The position numbers were made by a program, and so were the translations under genes. From NCBI GenBank assembly GCA_963717195.1, contig CAVQVR010000021.1, forward strand, positions 310,001 through 374,000: a stretch of DNA of 64,000 nt. The letters are read 5' to 3'. Source of the DNA: JACDAE01 sp963717195 (GTDB lineage: Bacteria > Chloroflexota > Ktedonobacteria > Ktedonobacterales > Ktedonobacteraceae). The notes under the pieces are model-generated. The model had not been told where the DNA came from. It saw only the letters and a list, made by a program, of their open reading frames with translations, and searched no databases. Below, piece by piece: positions 1 through 8,643 of the stretch. Each line of letters begins with the position of its first letter. Positions within the stretch are counted from its first letter, which is position 1.

Positions 1-1
1 A

Positions 2-172
2 AGACCACCTCGCTGCTCAAACTGCGACATAGAGATCCTCTGGCCACCTGTTGTGGTAGGAGAAAAAACCTACTGCTGCCGTGGCTGTGCCAGTGGAGGT
101 CCCTGTAACTGCGATTATTCACAGTATCGTTCTGTGAACATCGCCGGGGTAATCCATTATGGCCTCAACTGA
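2..172 (+). CDS. C-terminal part of a cysteine-rich metal-binding protein
   Basis: An open frame enters from the left edge and stops at 170-172, leaving 56 residues. It contains CSNC near its start, then YCCRGCASGGPCNCDYSQY and a hydrophobic tail. The spacing of eight cysteines suggests a small zinc- or other metal-binding fold, but I do not recognise the family. It ends 57 bases before groES on the same strand, so it may precede the chaperonin genes regularly. Its start lies outside the window. Confidence 0.6.
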   Translation, partial: RPPRCSNCDIEILWPPVVVGEKTYCCRGCASGGPCNCDYSQYRSVNIAGVIHYGLN

Positions 173-187
173 CCAATCCCAAATTAT

Positions 188-206
188 TTATCGTATTGAA
201 CGATAA
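188..206. promoter_or_regulatory. Inverted repeat upstream of groES, candidate operator
   Basis: TTATCGT, a five-base spacer, then ACGATAA: a perfect 7-5-7 inverted repeat 23 bases before the groES start. It does not match the CIRCE element (TTAGCACTC-N9-GAGTGCTAA) that HrcA binds at many groESL operons. It may be the site of another stress regulator or a small RNA hairpin; binding is inference only. Confidence 0.4.
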
Positions 207-229
207 TTTATGAAAAAGGAGTATACGTC

Positions 230-520
230 GTGGCAAACATTCGTCCCGTCGGCGACCGTGTGGTCGTAAAGCCTGCCGCCAGAGAAGAAGTTACCAGAAG
301 CGGTATTGTAATTCCCGATACAGCGAAAGAGAAACCCCAGGAAGGAATTGTCATTGCAGTAGGCAATGGACGTCTTCTGGACAACGGCGACCGCTCACCC
401 GTCGATGTACAGAAGGGTGACCGCGTTCTGTTCGCCAAATATGGTGGAACCGAGTTCAAGCTGGATGGTGAAGAGTACCTGGTTCTGAAAGAAAATGACA
501 TTCTCGCCATTGTTGGATAG
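230..520 (+). CDS. groS: Co-chaperonin GroES
   Basis: This 96-residue protein is the GroES lid that caps the GroEL ring and encloses folding substrates in the cytoplasm. It begins MANIRPVGDRVVVKP and contains the mobile-loop segment SGIVIPDTAKEKPQEG and the roof/base core GDRVLFAKYGGTE, all typical of the family, with standard length. The start is GTG at 230, set by AAAGGAG at 215-221 eight bases upstream. An ATG at 210 is out of frame. groEL follows after 25 bases, so the two form an operon. No CIRCE element lies upstream, only a 7-5-7 inverted repeat. Confidence 0.97.
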   Translation: MANIRPVGDRVVVKPAAREEVTRSGIVIPDTAKEKPQEGIVIAVGNGRLLDNGDRSPVDVQKGDRVLFAKYGGTEFKLDGEEYLVLKENDILAIVG

Positions 521-545
521 AGATTAAGAGGAAGGATGAATACAA

Positions 546-2171
546 ATGGCAAAACAGATTGTATTTGATGAGGAAGCCCGCCGCTCCTTAAAGAGGGGCA
601 TCGATATTCTGGCCAGCGCGGTCAAATCGACGCTTGGCCCTAAGGGCCGTAACGTTGCCCTTGACAAAAAATTCGGCGCACCCAGCGTCACCCATGACGG
701 GGTGACTGTTGCTAAAGAGATTCAGCTTGAGAACCCTCTTGAAAATATGGGCGCTCAGCTTCTCAAAGAAGCCGCCACCAGAACCAATGATGTCGCCGGA
801 GATGGTACCACTACCGCTACGGTTCTGGCCCAGGCAATTGTTAACGAAGGTCTGAAGAACCTGGCCGCTGGTGCCAACCCTATGCAGTTGAAAGCCGGTA
901 TCGACAAGGGCACACAGGCCGTTGTTGAATATATCCGCCAACTCGCTATTCCGGTTGAAGATCAGAAAGAGATCGCTCAGATCGCCTCTATCTCGGCTGC
1001 CGACGAGCAGATCGGTAACCTGATCGCCGAAGTAATGGACCGCGTCGGGAAAGATGGCGTCATCACCGTTGAAGAGTCCCGTGGTATCAACTTCGAGGTC
1101 GAATACGTCGAAGGTATGCAGATCGACAAAGGCTACATCTCGGCCTACTTCGTCACCAACACAGAGAAGATGGAAGCCTCCCTGGAAAATCCCTATATCC
1201 TGATTACAGACAAGAAGATCAGTGCTGTCCAGGATATCCTGCCCATTGTTGAGAAGGTTGTGCAGCAGGGCCGCCGTGAGATTGTGATCATCGCAGAAGA
1301 TGTCGATGGTGAAGCTCTGGCAACCCTGGTCGTGAACAAGCTGCGCGGTATTCTCAACATTCTGGCGGTTAAGGCTCCTGGCTTCGGTGATCGCCGCAAA
1401 GAGATGCTGCGCGACATCGCCGTGCTGACCGGTGGCGAGGTTATCAGCGAAGAGATGGGTCGCCGTCTCGACTCCGCAACCCTGGCCGATCTTGGTTCCG
1501 CTCGCCTGGTCACTTCCCATAAAGAAGATACAACGATCATCGAGGGTCATGGCGAGAGCGCCGATATTCAGGCACGCGTACGTCAGATTAAAGCCCAGAT
1601 CGAAGAAACGACCAGCGACTACGACCGCGAGAAGCTACAGGAGCGCCTGGCAAAGCTGTCTGGTGGTGTGGCAGTCATTAAAGTCGGCGCCGGCACCGAG
1701 GTTGAACTGAAATATCGTCAGACCCGTGTTGAGGATGCGCTCTCCGCCACCCGCGCAGGTGTCGAAGAGGGAATGGTCCCCGGCGGTGGCGTTGCTCTGT
1801 TGAACGCCGTTGAGGCCCTGGACAATCTAAACCTGACTGGTGATGCCGCAACTGGTGCTTCTATCCTGCGCCGTGCTCTTGAGGAACCTGTTCGCCAGCT
1901 CGTCGCTAATGGTGGACGCGATGGCTCAGTCGTCGTCGAAGGCATCCGCCGCGCTCAGAAAGAGAAAGGCAGCAAATACATCGGCTACAACGTCCTCACC
2001 GATCAGTATGTCGACATGGTCGAAACCGGTATCATCGATCCTGCTAAGGTAACACGCTCTGCTCTGCAGAACGCCACCAGCATCGCAGCGATGATCCTGA
2101 CCACTGAGGCACTTGTCACCGATCTGCCCGAGAAAGAGAAGACCAGCGCTCCGGCTATGCCTGAGTACTAA
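546..2171 (+). CDS. groL: 60-kDa chaperonin GroEL
   Basis: This 541-residue chaperonin forms the ATP-driven double-ring folding chamber with GroES. The ATP-binding segments STLGPKGRNVALDKK and VAGDGTTTATVLA near the N-terminus are intact, as are the equatorial-domain motifs VPGGGVALL and GYNVLTDQYVDM. The C-terminus ends SAPAMPEY and has no Gly-Gly-Met tail of the E. coli type. GroELs without that tail are known and can function, though the tail affects the cavity floor. It is co-transcribed with groES and followed by a 24-bp terminator hairpin. Confidence 0.97.
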   Translation: MAKQIVFDEEARRSLKRGIDILASAVKSTLGPKGRNVALDKKFGAPSVTHDGVTVAKEIQLENPLENMGAQLLKEAATRTNDVAGDGTTTATVLAQAIVNEGLKNLAAGANPMQLKAGIDKGTQAVVEYIRQLAIPVEDQKEIAQIASISAADEQIGNLIAEVMDRVGKDGVITVEESRGINFEVEYVEGMQIDKGYISAYFVTNTEKMEASLENPYILITDKKISAVQDILPIVEKVVQQGRREIVIIAEDVDGEALATLVVNKLRGILNILAVKAPGFGDRRKEMLRDIAVLTGGEVISEEMGRRLDSATLADLGSARLVTSHKEDTTIIEGHGESADIQARVRQIKAQIEETTSDYDREKLQERLAKLSGGVAVIKVGAGTEVELKYRQTRVEDALSATRAGVEEGMVPGGGVALLNAVEALDNLNLTGDAATGASILRRALEEPVRQLVANGGRDGSVVVEGIRRAQKEKGSKYIGYNVLTDQYVDMVETGIIDPAKVTRSALQNATSIAAMILTTEALVTDLPEKEKTSAPAMPEY

Positions 2172-2184
2172 TCTATCCTGCTCA

Positions 2185-2238
2185 AACTAAAACAAATGGC
2201 CCCTCGTGCTTGAACACGAGGGGCCATTTGTTTTAGTT
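2185..2238. terminator. Perfect 24-bp hairpin between convergent genes
   Basis: The arms at 2185-2208 and 2215-2238 are perfectly complementary around a six-base loop. The GC-rich core GGCCCCTCGTG is flanked by A/T-rich ends, so each strand ends in a U-rich tract (TTTTAGTT on plus, AACTAAAACAAA as its complement). It sits between groEL (+) and the zinc-ribbon gene (-) and should terminate both. Confidence 0.9.
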
Positions 2239-2240
2239 GT

Positions 2241-3158
2241 TTATGACAAAAACTTGAACGAGGAGAACATAGGCTGAATGTCCTTCTGTAGAGCCTCTGT
2301 ATAGTAGGAGGCCGGGGCAGACACGAGAATGTTATAGTAAACCTTATTATGTTCCACTGCTATTGACATCAGGTCTATCTGAACATTGTTGCTGTTCTCA
2401 AGAGTAAAATCCTGTTCCATCCAACTGGCCCCTCCGATCGTAGGTGCACTACCAGTAGAAGGCACCGCTTGCACATTGCTTACTCCAGTTAGAGTGCCAA
2501 ACCCCTGTACATTGCTCTGATTGATCTGGTCCGGGCTGGTAATGGTGGCTGATATACTGGTAGAGTAACGCATCAAAGAGAAACCAATAGTAACTTGTTC
2601 TGTGGTCGGTGTGTGAATACCCAGCAAAGTACCATCAGATGTTGTCTGCAGCGCATCCTGGACCCAGTCCGAGGGATACTCTAGAGCCGCATTTACATCT
2701 TTGACAGTGGTTGCCTTAAAAGAAGTAGGAGCTGGCAACTGGCTCCCTTGAGCAGACGTAGTAGGAGCTGGCGTAGCCTGAGCCGGGGTCGGTACCACTA
2801 CAGCTTTTTTCGTTGCTGCTGCTTGCGGAGAGAAGCGGCCCTGGCTTGCCAAAACACCTAATGTGCTTCCAATTCCTACCAAAAGTGTAATGAGTAAGAT
2901 CAATGCAAGCGTCATCAAGGTGCGGCCTACTGAGCGGCCCGACTTCTCCGTCAGCCGGGGTGCTGTCGGCTGGACTGGCGCTGGGGAACCCGCACCATAA
3001 GAATACCTTCCTGGAACGCTGGCTGGCCAGGGAGGAGCCCCGGCAGGTAAATACGAGAAGCCTGATGTCGTTAACTGGGCCGAGGGGTTCGCTGCTCCAC
3101 ACCTGGAACAAAAGGTGGATGTATCTGGCAGCTCAGCTGCACAGCGAGAACATTTCAT
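2241..3158 (-). CDS. Zinc-ribbon membrane-anchored protein of unknown function
   Basis: The protein has about 305 residues. It starts MKCSRCAAELPDTSTFCSRC, a four-cysteine zinc ribbon, followed by a Pro-rich linker, one transmembrane helix (LMTLALILLITLLVGIGS), an Ala/Pro/Thr-rich stalk and a C-terminal extracytoplasmic domain. That domain contains AALEYPSDWVQ and resembles PsbP/lipoprotein-type surface domains only loosely. The start at 3158 is chosen because AGGGAG lies about nine bases upstream and because an earlier in-frame start (3200) would overlap the preceding gene. It follows the small gene at 3173-3433 by 14 bases, so the two probably share the promoter at 3510-3538. The exact role is unknown. 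Confidence 0.75.
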   Translation of the reverse strand: MKCSRCAAELPDTSTFCSRCGAANPSAQLTTSGFSYLPAGAPPWPASVPGRYSYGAGSPAPVQPTAPRLTEKSGRSVGRTLMTLALILLITLLVGIGSTLGVLASQGRFSPQAAATKKAVVVPTPAQATPAPTTSAQGSQLPAPTSFKATTVKDVNAALEYPSDWVQDALQTTSDGTLLGIHTPTTEQVTIGFSLMRYSTSISATITSPDQINQSNVQGFGTLTGVSNVQAVPSTGSAPTIGGASWMEQDFTLENSNNVQIDLMSIAVEHNKVYYNILVSAPASYYTEALQKDIQPMFSSFKFLS

Positions 3159-3172
3159 AAAGTCGCTCCCTA

Positions 3173-3433
3173 TTATTCTGGTATCTTGATCAAACGACAA
3201 TCAAAGCGCACTACTCCGTTTCGTCGTTCAGTTACCACTTTGACCACTTCAAGTTTTATTGCTTCCCCAACAGAGTTGGGTATGTCTTCTTCATCTATTA
3301 CACGGCACTCGAAGTAACGCTCAGGGTCGACCATATCAGCGATTACACATCGTACATAAAAATGCTCTTCGCCTTGAAAAACTGTTCTCAGGCCAGTCTC
3401 TTTCTCTAAAAGAATTCCCTCTCGCGTCATCAC
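3173..3433 (-). CDS. Small conserved-looking hypothetical protein
   Basis: This 86-residue acidic protein (MMTREGILLEKETG...) appears rich in beta strand, with no signal peptide, membrane segment or motif that I recognise. The start is GTG at 3433, with an ATG as the next codon. GGGGAG lies about 12 bases upstream. It is the first gene of a two-gene unit with the zinc-ribbon membrane protein and lies directly behind a strong promoter, which supports it being real. Confidence 0.65.
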   Translation of the reverse strand: MMTREGILLEKETGLRTVFQGEEHFYVRCVIADMVDPERYFECRVIDEEDIPNSVGEAIKLEVVKVVTERRNGVVRFDCRLIKIPE

Positions 3434-3509
3434 GATTTCTCACTCCCCGGTGCATAGTAAGCTGAAACCTCGTAGCAAGAAATGATTACAAAATCTATGC
3501 TATAATTGA

Positions 3510-3538
3510 ACTATAGAGAAGACTAAGCAAATTGTCAA
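3510..3538 (-). promoter_or_regulatory. Sigma-70-type promoter for the 3433-2241 unit
   Basis: On the minus strand TTGACA (3538-3533) is followed by a 17-base spacer and TATAGT (3515-3510). This is near-consensus, and it lies 77 bases upstream of the GTG start at 3433. Confidence 0.75.
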
Positions 3539-3554
3539 CCTTTTTGAGGCTACC

Positions 3555-3586
3555 TTTACAAACTATTTGCACCGTTTTTACAAACT
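3555..3586 (-). promoter_or_regulatory. Direct repeats upstream of a promoter, candidate activator sites
   Basis: AGTTTGTAAA occurs twice on the minus strand (3586-3577 and 3564-3555). The starts are 22 bases apart, about two helical turns, and lie 17 bases upstream of the -35 box at 3538. The position and phasing suit a dimeric activator. No regulator is identified. Confidence 0.35.
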
Positions 3587-3619
3587 GTCAATCTAGACTC
3601 TTGTTCCCCTCGTTCTGGC

Positions 3620-4996
3620 TTATACCCACACCTGAATCGTCCCATCTGTAAGTGCTACTACCAGTTGCTTGCCTGCAAAATGCAACGCGCTAACCTGCCA
3701 TGGATGATAGAGTTTCTGGATCACCTGGCCCGTACTCACCGACCAGAGATCGATCACCCCTTCATTAACCTCGCTGTCTTCACGTGCTATAGCTACCCAT
3801 TCCCCATCAGGAGAGAGCGCTAAGCGGGAACTACCCCCCATCACTCCGCTCATCAGTTCGCTATACGTGCCTTCTATGGTATCACATAGTCGCAGTTTCC
3901 GTCCCTCCTGCACAAAGGCAACCACTTTTCCATCAGGAGTCGCCACGTAGGGAGGGCTACATTCCTCGCAACGCCCAACGACAATTGAAGACACAATCTG
4001 TGGTCGTATCTTCCCAAGGCGCGTCTTTGCAGCGAGATTCCAGCGCCGCACTATCGTTATCTCCCGCTGATCATCTGGTAAACGTGCACAAGAAAGCGTA
4101 ACGAGCGTCCTGACATCCCGTGATAATGCACGCATGCGGATAGCCCAGAATTGCCTGTTTTCAATTCCTTCTTCAGCACAAACCAGTGGTTCACTCAGGC
4201 TATTCTCGGCTGTCTCCATTTCGTGACTGACAATATCACTTCCACGTACTCCCCAGGCTCGCGGAGCCCGTGCATCATCAACGAAAAGAGGTAACGCCAT
4301 ATATGCCAGGCGCTTCCTCTCCGCTGTTGACGAGAGTGCCATATCCAGGGAATAGTGCGCAGAGATCGCTCGCCGCTGTAAAGAATAGCTCCAGAGCCGT
4401 GTGCCATTCACCCCATCCCACACATGCAGCCCTAATCGCCCCCAACCTGCAAGTAAAGCGCCTGCCTGCGAGAAACGCAACTCACGTAATGATTCGACCG
4501 TAAATGCAGGGTCCGCAACGAAATTGATAGGTTCCGCCACTCCTCCGTTGACTATTGACCAGAGAGCTCCCTTACCATCCAAAGAGCCTGCCGCAACGAT
4601 TATGCCATGCACCGCATGCACACAACTCAGTGCGGAAACAACGCCTAAATGACTGGAAATAACGGGACCAGCGCTCAATGGACCACGCGTACTAAAAATG
4701 TTGAGGCCAGAAAACTCTACATCCTCGGCAGGATCAAAGACATGTGGTTGCGGACGCGGATGTACACGCCGCAGATCGATCACCCCACCGATCACAGTAT
4801 CATAGTTTCGACGCTTCTCAGCATCGCTTAGTACTGCATAGGCCCGATTAATGCGTTTCATCTCTACTTCGCTACCAGACCCTGCCAGATCAGGATGATA
4901 GCGCCGTGCCAGTTGACGATAAGCTCGCTTCAGCGTATCAGCATCGGCATCAAGCGGCACGCCTAAAATGGCATAATAATTCTCAGGTCTATCCAT
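3620..4996 (-). CDS. J-domain protein fused to a WD40-like beta-propeller
   Basis: This 458-residue protein has an N-terminal J domain (residues 5-66) with the HPD motif at 34-36 that stimulates Hsp70 ATPase activity. After a linker from about residue 105 come WD40-like repeats: ALWSIVNGG, LHVWDGVNG, LALSPDGEWVAIAR, IDLWSVSTGQVIQ, GTIQVWV. There is no signal peptide or G/F region, so it is a cytoplasmic type-III J protein. The propeller probably selects a client or scaffold for DnaK; this is inference. ATG 4996 is used, with no strong ribosome site visible. It is transcribed alone, divergently from the sigma-like gene. Confidence 0.85.
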   Translation of the reverse strand: MDRPENYYAILGVPLDADADTLKRAYRQLARRYHPDLAGSGSEVEMKRINRAYAVLSDAEKRRNYDTVIGGVIDLRRVHPRPQPHVFDPAEDVEFSGLNIFSTRGPLSAGPVISSHLGVVSALSCVHAVHGIIVAAGSLDGKGALWSIVNGGVAEPINFVADPAFTVESLRELRFSQAGALLAGWGRLGLHVWDGVNGTRLWSYSLQRRAISAHYSLDMALSSTAERKRLAYMALPLFVDDARAPRAWGVRGSDIVSHEMETAENSLSEPLVCAEEGIENRQFWAIRMRALSRDVRTLVTLSCARLPDDQREITIVRRWNLAAKTRLGKIRPQIVSSIVVGRCEECSPPYVATPDGKVVAFVQEGRKLRLCDTIEGTYSELMSGVMGGSSRLALSPDGEWVAIAREDSEVNEGVIDLWSVSTGQVIQKLYHPWQVSALHFAGKQLVVALTDGTIQVWV

Positions 4997-5267
4997 ATAT
5001 CGCTACATCACCAAATGATACAATGCGCTTTCGCTCACGTTCGTTTGTTGTCGTCATAACGTGATTTCTTTCTAGCCAGTATTGTGAGTATTGTACAACA
5101 TGAGATCGTCTGGTTATGACAGACCCCAACCATATTTTTCCCCTGGCATAAAACTGGCACACCGAAGACTCTACTTTTCATAGAAACAGAGCTATAGTTA
5201 ACAACATAACGAAAGAATCGCTAGAAACCAAAATCAGTCTTTATCTAGCAAAGTGAGGAGCAAGACC

Positions 5268-5972
5268 ATGAATCATTCTCAATGTAGATTGGATGCAAAC
5301 ATTGTCCATACCAATGAAAAAGAGACGAATATCGAAGTGATATTGTCTCAGTACGACTCATACCTGATCAGGCAGGTGTACGATTGTATGCGTTTACATC
5401 CAGACATCATACGACCCGAGGTGCTTGACCTCGAAACGGATGAGCTCGTGCAGCGGGTGCGCATCAAATTCTGGCACGCACTGGAGGATAAACACATCGA
5501 ATACCCCAAAACGTATATTAAACGTATAGTCAATAGCGAGTTTATCGACCTGGTACGTCGCATCAAACCTCACTACATGCTCGAACTGCCCGTGGATGAG
5601 GAGGGAGAACTCTATCAAGGTCACATGCTCATTACTCCCAGTTCTGGAATGGCTGATCCCTCTATAGAGTACGAAGAACAGGTTGCAGCCAACGAACGTC
5701 TGCAAGAGATAGTTGACGCCGTACTGACTCTGCCAGCACGCCAGCAACATGCGCTTATCTGCGATATGCGGGAGCGCGTGGATGATCTCGCTGCACTCAC
5801 AAAAGCATTCAAAGAGCGTAAAGCTGATATCGAAAAATGGCAATGGCCCCAGCAGAAAAATGAAAAGCTCCTGCTGCGTGCATCACTCGCCTACGCACGG
5901 CTTAAAGTCGGCAAACATATGAAAAAACAGGAATTCAAGCTAACATACAAGAACCGTAGAGCCACATGTTAA
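5268..5972 (+). CDS. Sigma-70-like (ECF-type) protein
   Basis: The protein has 234 residues. The segment LDLETDELVQRVRIKFWHALEDKHI...TYIKRIVNSEFIDLVRRIKP resembles sigma region 2, including the helix that binds the -10 element. A later segment, VDAVLTLPARQQHALICDMRE, matches the start of region 4, but the rest of region 4 is poorly conserved. It may be a divergent ECF sigma factor. The start is ATG 5268, because GTGAGGAG at 5253-5260 is its ribosome site; an upstream GTG at 5253 lies inside that site. It converges on the zinc-finger gene at 6027-6539, which may or may not be functionally linked. Confidence 0.7.
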   Translation: MNHSQCRLDANIVHTNEKETNIEVILSQYDSYLIRQVYDCMRLHPDIIRPEVLDLETDELVQRVRIKFWHALEDKHIEYPKTYIKRIVNSEFIDLVRRIKPHYMLELPVDEEGELYQGHMLITPSSGMADPSIEYEEQVAANERLQEIVDAVLTLPARQQHALICDMRERVDDLAALTKAFKERKADIEKWQWPQQKNEKLLLRASLAYARLKVGKHMKKQEFKLTYKNRRATC

Positions 5973-6026
5973 GCAGTTCTATTAGCATAAGCAGGCCATT
6001 ATATGTCGCCCTCTGGCCGTTTATTG

Positions 6027-6539
6027 TCACAGGTTTACCTGACGCCATTCTCTCTCGATGCCGCTTCGCTGGAAACTTTTTGCATATGGATCAGATGCGA
6101 GTTCCCGTAGATAATCCACAGTCAGGATCTGGGGTAGCTCTTCCAGATGATCAATCCACCAGTTCGCTTCAGCATGTCGATTTATCGCACGTATGCACGC
6201 GGATAGGCCACAATGCAGTATTTCCTCTGTAGCATCAGGCAAGCTACGCCGTTGTTCAAATCGTCGCACGATCTCCGCGAGACATTGTGCACGAATACGC
6301 AACGCCCAGATGATCATTGTCTCTGATCCTCTAAGATCCACCAGTCCACGCACACGGGCTTCTTCGAGATCCCTGAAGGTCTGCCTGATACGCAAATCTC
6401 GTTGACGTTGACGCTGGCAGTCTGCACATAGTTGCGTGACCAGCCATTCCTCTTTTTGCTTACGCTCCGTCTTTACGCGGGGAAGAGCGACCCATTTTAC
6501 GTGACCACAACGGTATCGCACATAATTGCGTATCGCCAT
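6027..6539 (-). CDS. Hypothetical protein with a putative zinc finger
   Basis: This 170-residue protein begins MAIRNYVRYRCGHVKWV and carries CADCQ about 30 residues later. The C-H plus CxxC set could bind one zinc ion. The rest is strongly helical and rich in Arg, Glu and Gln, suggesting nucleic-acid contact. The start is ATG 6539, supported by GAGGGAG at 6549-6555 nine bases upstream; a more distal TTG has no such site. I do not recognise the family. It ends 54 bases from the sigma-like gene's stop on the opposite strand. Confidence 0.6.
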   Translation of the reverse strand: MAIRNYVRYRCGHVKWVALPRVKTERKQKEEWLVTQLCADCQRQRQRDLRIRQTFRDLEEARVRGLVDLRGSETMIIWALRIRAQCLAEIVRRFEQRRSLPDATEEILHCGLSACIRAINRHAEANWWIDHLEELPQILTVDYLRELASDPYAKSFQRSGIEREWRQVNL

Positions 6540-6748
6540 CCTCTTCCACTCCCTCTTTACCAACTATCAGCAGTACCCTGATCAGCATAACAGGATAGCT
6601 GACACCTGGCCCATTTTATGCATGCATTCTGCTTATTCTCTTCTCTATATACATTATACTGATAGCTTATTATTTGAGATAATTACCGGATCATACATAA
6701 TTTGTTATCCGCAAAATTGCCCGTATCGCACGCATAACGCGCAATACG

Positions 6749-6776
6749 GTAGGGACGTGATGGATCACGTCCCTAC
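6749..6776. repeat. GTAGGGAC palindrome, member of an interspersed repeat family
   Basis: GTAGGGACGTGAT, two bases, then the exact complement. It is the smallest member of the GTAGGG(G/A)C family seen at eight or more places in this window. It lies downstream of the permease gene (read on the minus strand) and may act as a terminator or mRNA-end hairpin. The rest of 6540-6833 shows no gene. Confidence 0.8.
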
Positions 6777-6833
6777 GTTGTTTTGGTGTTTTAAAATGGG
6801 CTTGCCCACGCTTATCTTACTAATTACGTTGTT

Positions 6834-7685
6834 TTACGTAGTTGGCAAATCTCGTTTATTAAAAATGAGCAGACCCGCAATACCACAAACCAGGCCCGCA
6901 ACAACCAGTACCCACGGATACCAACCGGTGAAAGAATGCTCAGCCAGCGCCTGTAAGCCCTGCGTGTAATAAATTGGCTCGATTTTTAACATCCAGTTCA
7001 GCTTATCGGAGAGTGAGCCGAGCGTGTTCATCAGGTATGCAAGCGCAATAATACCAATTGCTGCACCACCCGCTGAACGGCTGGCACTCATAAAGGATGC
7101 AAAGAGCATACCGATACCACTCGCCAGAAACATAAACGCCAGCTCGATCAATTCTGCGATGGCAAGCCAGTTCCAGTTAATATTAGCATTGTGCACAAAA
7201 AGCGAGCCGATCCAGACTGATAAAGCAGTCGTCAAGCTTAAAAAGAGTGCGGCCAGCACTGCGCTGAACCACAGCTCCAGGAAGTAGCGTGTGCGACTGG
7301 TAGGTCGTGCAAGAGCAAGATCAATCGTCCCATTCTCGATAGTAGCAGGCAGTGATGCACCAGCCATATAAGCAATGATTCCGCCCCAGATTAAAGCATA
7401 AAGCGAACTATACAGCTCGACCCCTAAAAAAGCGGAAAACGTAGAGGCGTCCTTGAGATGTATGCCCATTAAGCCCGATACAGCATTTGAGGTCAGGTAT
7501 CCATTGAGATTCAAGCTAGCTAACGAGGGATACAGGATGCCAACCACCAGCGCGATAAAAAAGATGTAAAACGCACCAGCAGATAGCAGCGTTTTGGCAT
7601 TGGAAAATGAGACTGCTGTTATAACCAGGCCATGCGCACGTTTCTTTGGCGCAGCGCTGGTTTTCGAAATGGATGTGGTAGCCAT
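6834..7685 (-). CDS. ABC-2 type transporter permease
   Basis: This 283-residue protein has about six transmembrane helices: FYIFFIALVVGILYP, LYALIWGGIIAYMAG, AVLAALFLSLTTALSVWIG, LIELAFMFLASGIGMLF, AAIGIIALAYLMNTL and WVLVVAGLVCGIAGLLIF. The loop NGTIDLALARPTSRTRYFLELW is typical of ABC-2 permeases. It would pair with the ATPase encoded immediately upstream to export a drug, lipid or peptide; the substrate cannot be told. It is the last gene of the tetR-ATPase-permease operon, 30 bases after the ATPase. No antibiotic-specific feature is visible. Confidence 0.85.
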   Translation of the reverse strand: MATTSISKTSAAPKKRAHGLVITAVSFSNAKTLLSAGAFYIFFIALVVGILYPSLASLNLNGYLTSNAVSGLMGIHLKDASTFSAFLGVELYSSLYALIWGGIIAYMAGASLPATIENGTIDLALARPTSRTRYFLELWFSAVLAALFLSLTTALSVWIGSLFVHNANINWNWLAIAELIELAFMFLASGIGMLFASFMSASRSAGGAAIGIIALAYLMNTLGSLSDKLNWMLKIEPIYYTQGLQALAEHSFTGWYPWVLVVAGLVCGIAGLLIFNKRDLPTT

Positions 7686-7715
7686 TTTTAGCTCTCCCTT
7701 TCATCAGCACATACA

Positions 7716-8643
7716 TTAGTGTGCAACAGACGTTGATGCTTCCGCCTGTGGAACTTCATAGAACTGCAAGAATACTTCTTCAAGCGGAGCCTCCTCGGCC
7801 TGCAAGCGCACTACTTCATGACAACTGAGTGCTTTAATAAGTGCATCCATACTACCGCCCACATTGAAATGATAGGAATGGTTGTGGCTGGTTACATTAC
7901 TTACCCCTGGTATACGCGACAGCTCATCCGCACTGACGGGATCGCCAAACTCAACCACCACACGCTGACCCGCCTTCTGGCGCAGCTTCTCCACTTCTTC
8001 AATCGTCACAATCTCACCCTGCCGAATAACCGCCACGCGCTGGCATACCTTCTCAACATCGCTCATGATGTGCGAACTCATGAAGATGGTCTTCCCTCGC
8101 TTCTGTTCTTCTAATAGAAACTCATTGAATGTACGCTGCAAGAGTGGATCAAGGCCGGATGTAGGCTCGTCCAGCAGCAGTATCTCAGGATCGCACATAA
8201 AGGCCAGCACAATCCCTATCTTCTGACGCATCCCTTTGGAATAGCCTTTCAATTGCCGCTTCATCTCAACATCAAAGCGTGCTACCAGATCATTCAGCAG
8301 CACAGGCTCAAGTCCCTGCAAGCGCGAGAAGTAGTTAATGATCTGCTTGCCAGTCATATTTCCAGGCAGACGCACATCACCAGGAAGATAGCCAATGCGC
8401 TGATGCAACTCCTGTGTGTCGCGTTGCGCATCAAGATTCAGTACGCGAATTGTGCCTCCTGTAGGACGAAATCACGTCCAGCATGCAGCGAATCGTGGTG
8501 GTCTTGCCCGCTCCGTTCGGTCCCAGGAAACCAAAGATCTCACCGCGCTCTACACGCATCGAGATGCCCTTTACGGCCTGGACCTTACCATATGTTTTCT
8601 GCAATCCCTCTATCTCAATTGCAGGGGTTGAGAGTGTTGTCAT
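7716..8643 (-). pseudogene. ABC transporter ATP-binding protein, single frameshift
   Basis: The N-terminal part (8643-8431) has the Walker A segment GPNGAGKTTTIRCML and then stops. The C-terminal part (8408-7716) has the signature-like YSKGMRQKIG, Walker B ILLLDEPTSGLDP and the switch His in MSSHIMSDVEK. Removing one A from the triplet at 8469-8471 (plus strand) restores V-I-R-P-T-G-G-T and a continuous 308-residue protein of normal length. The gene is therefore interrupted by one base, through mutation or sequencing error, and is otherwise undamaged. Its start overlaps the tetR stop by four bases (ATGA), so the two are translationally coupled. It would power the permease at 6834-7685. Confidence 0.85.

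Noticed and set aside
188..206. CIRCE element for HrcA
   Set aside because: The inverted repeat does not match TTAGCACTC-N9-GAGTGCTAA in sequence or spacing.
588..1550. A 320-codon minus-strand frame opposite groEL
   Set aside because: It lies wholly within groEL on the other strand; its protein has no recognisable family pattern and the groEL reading is certain.
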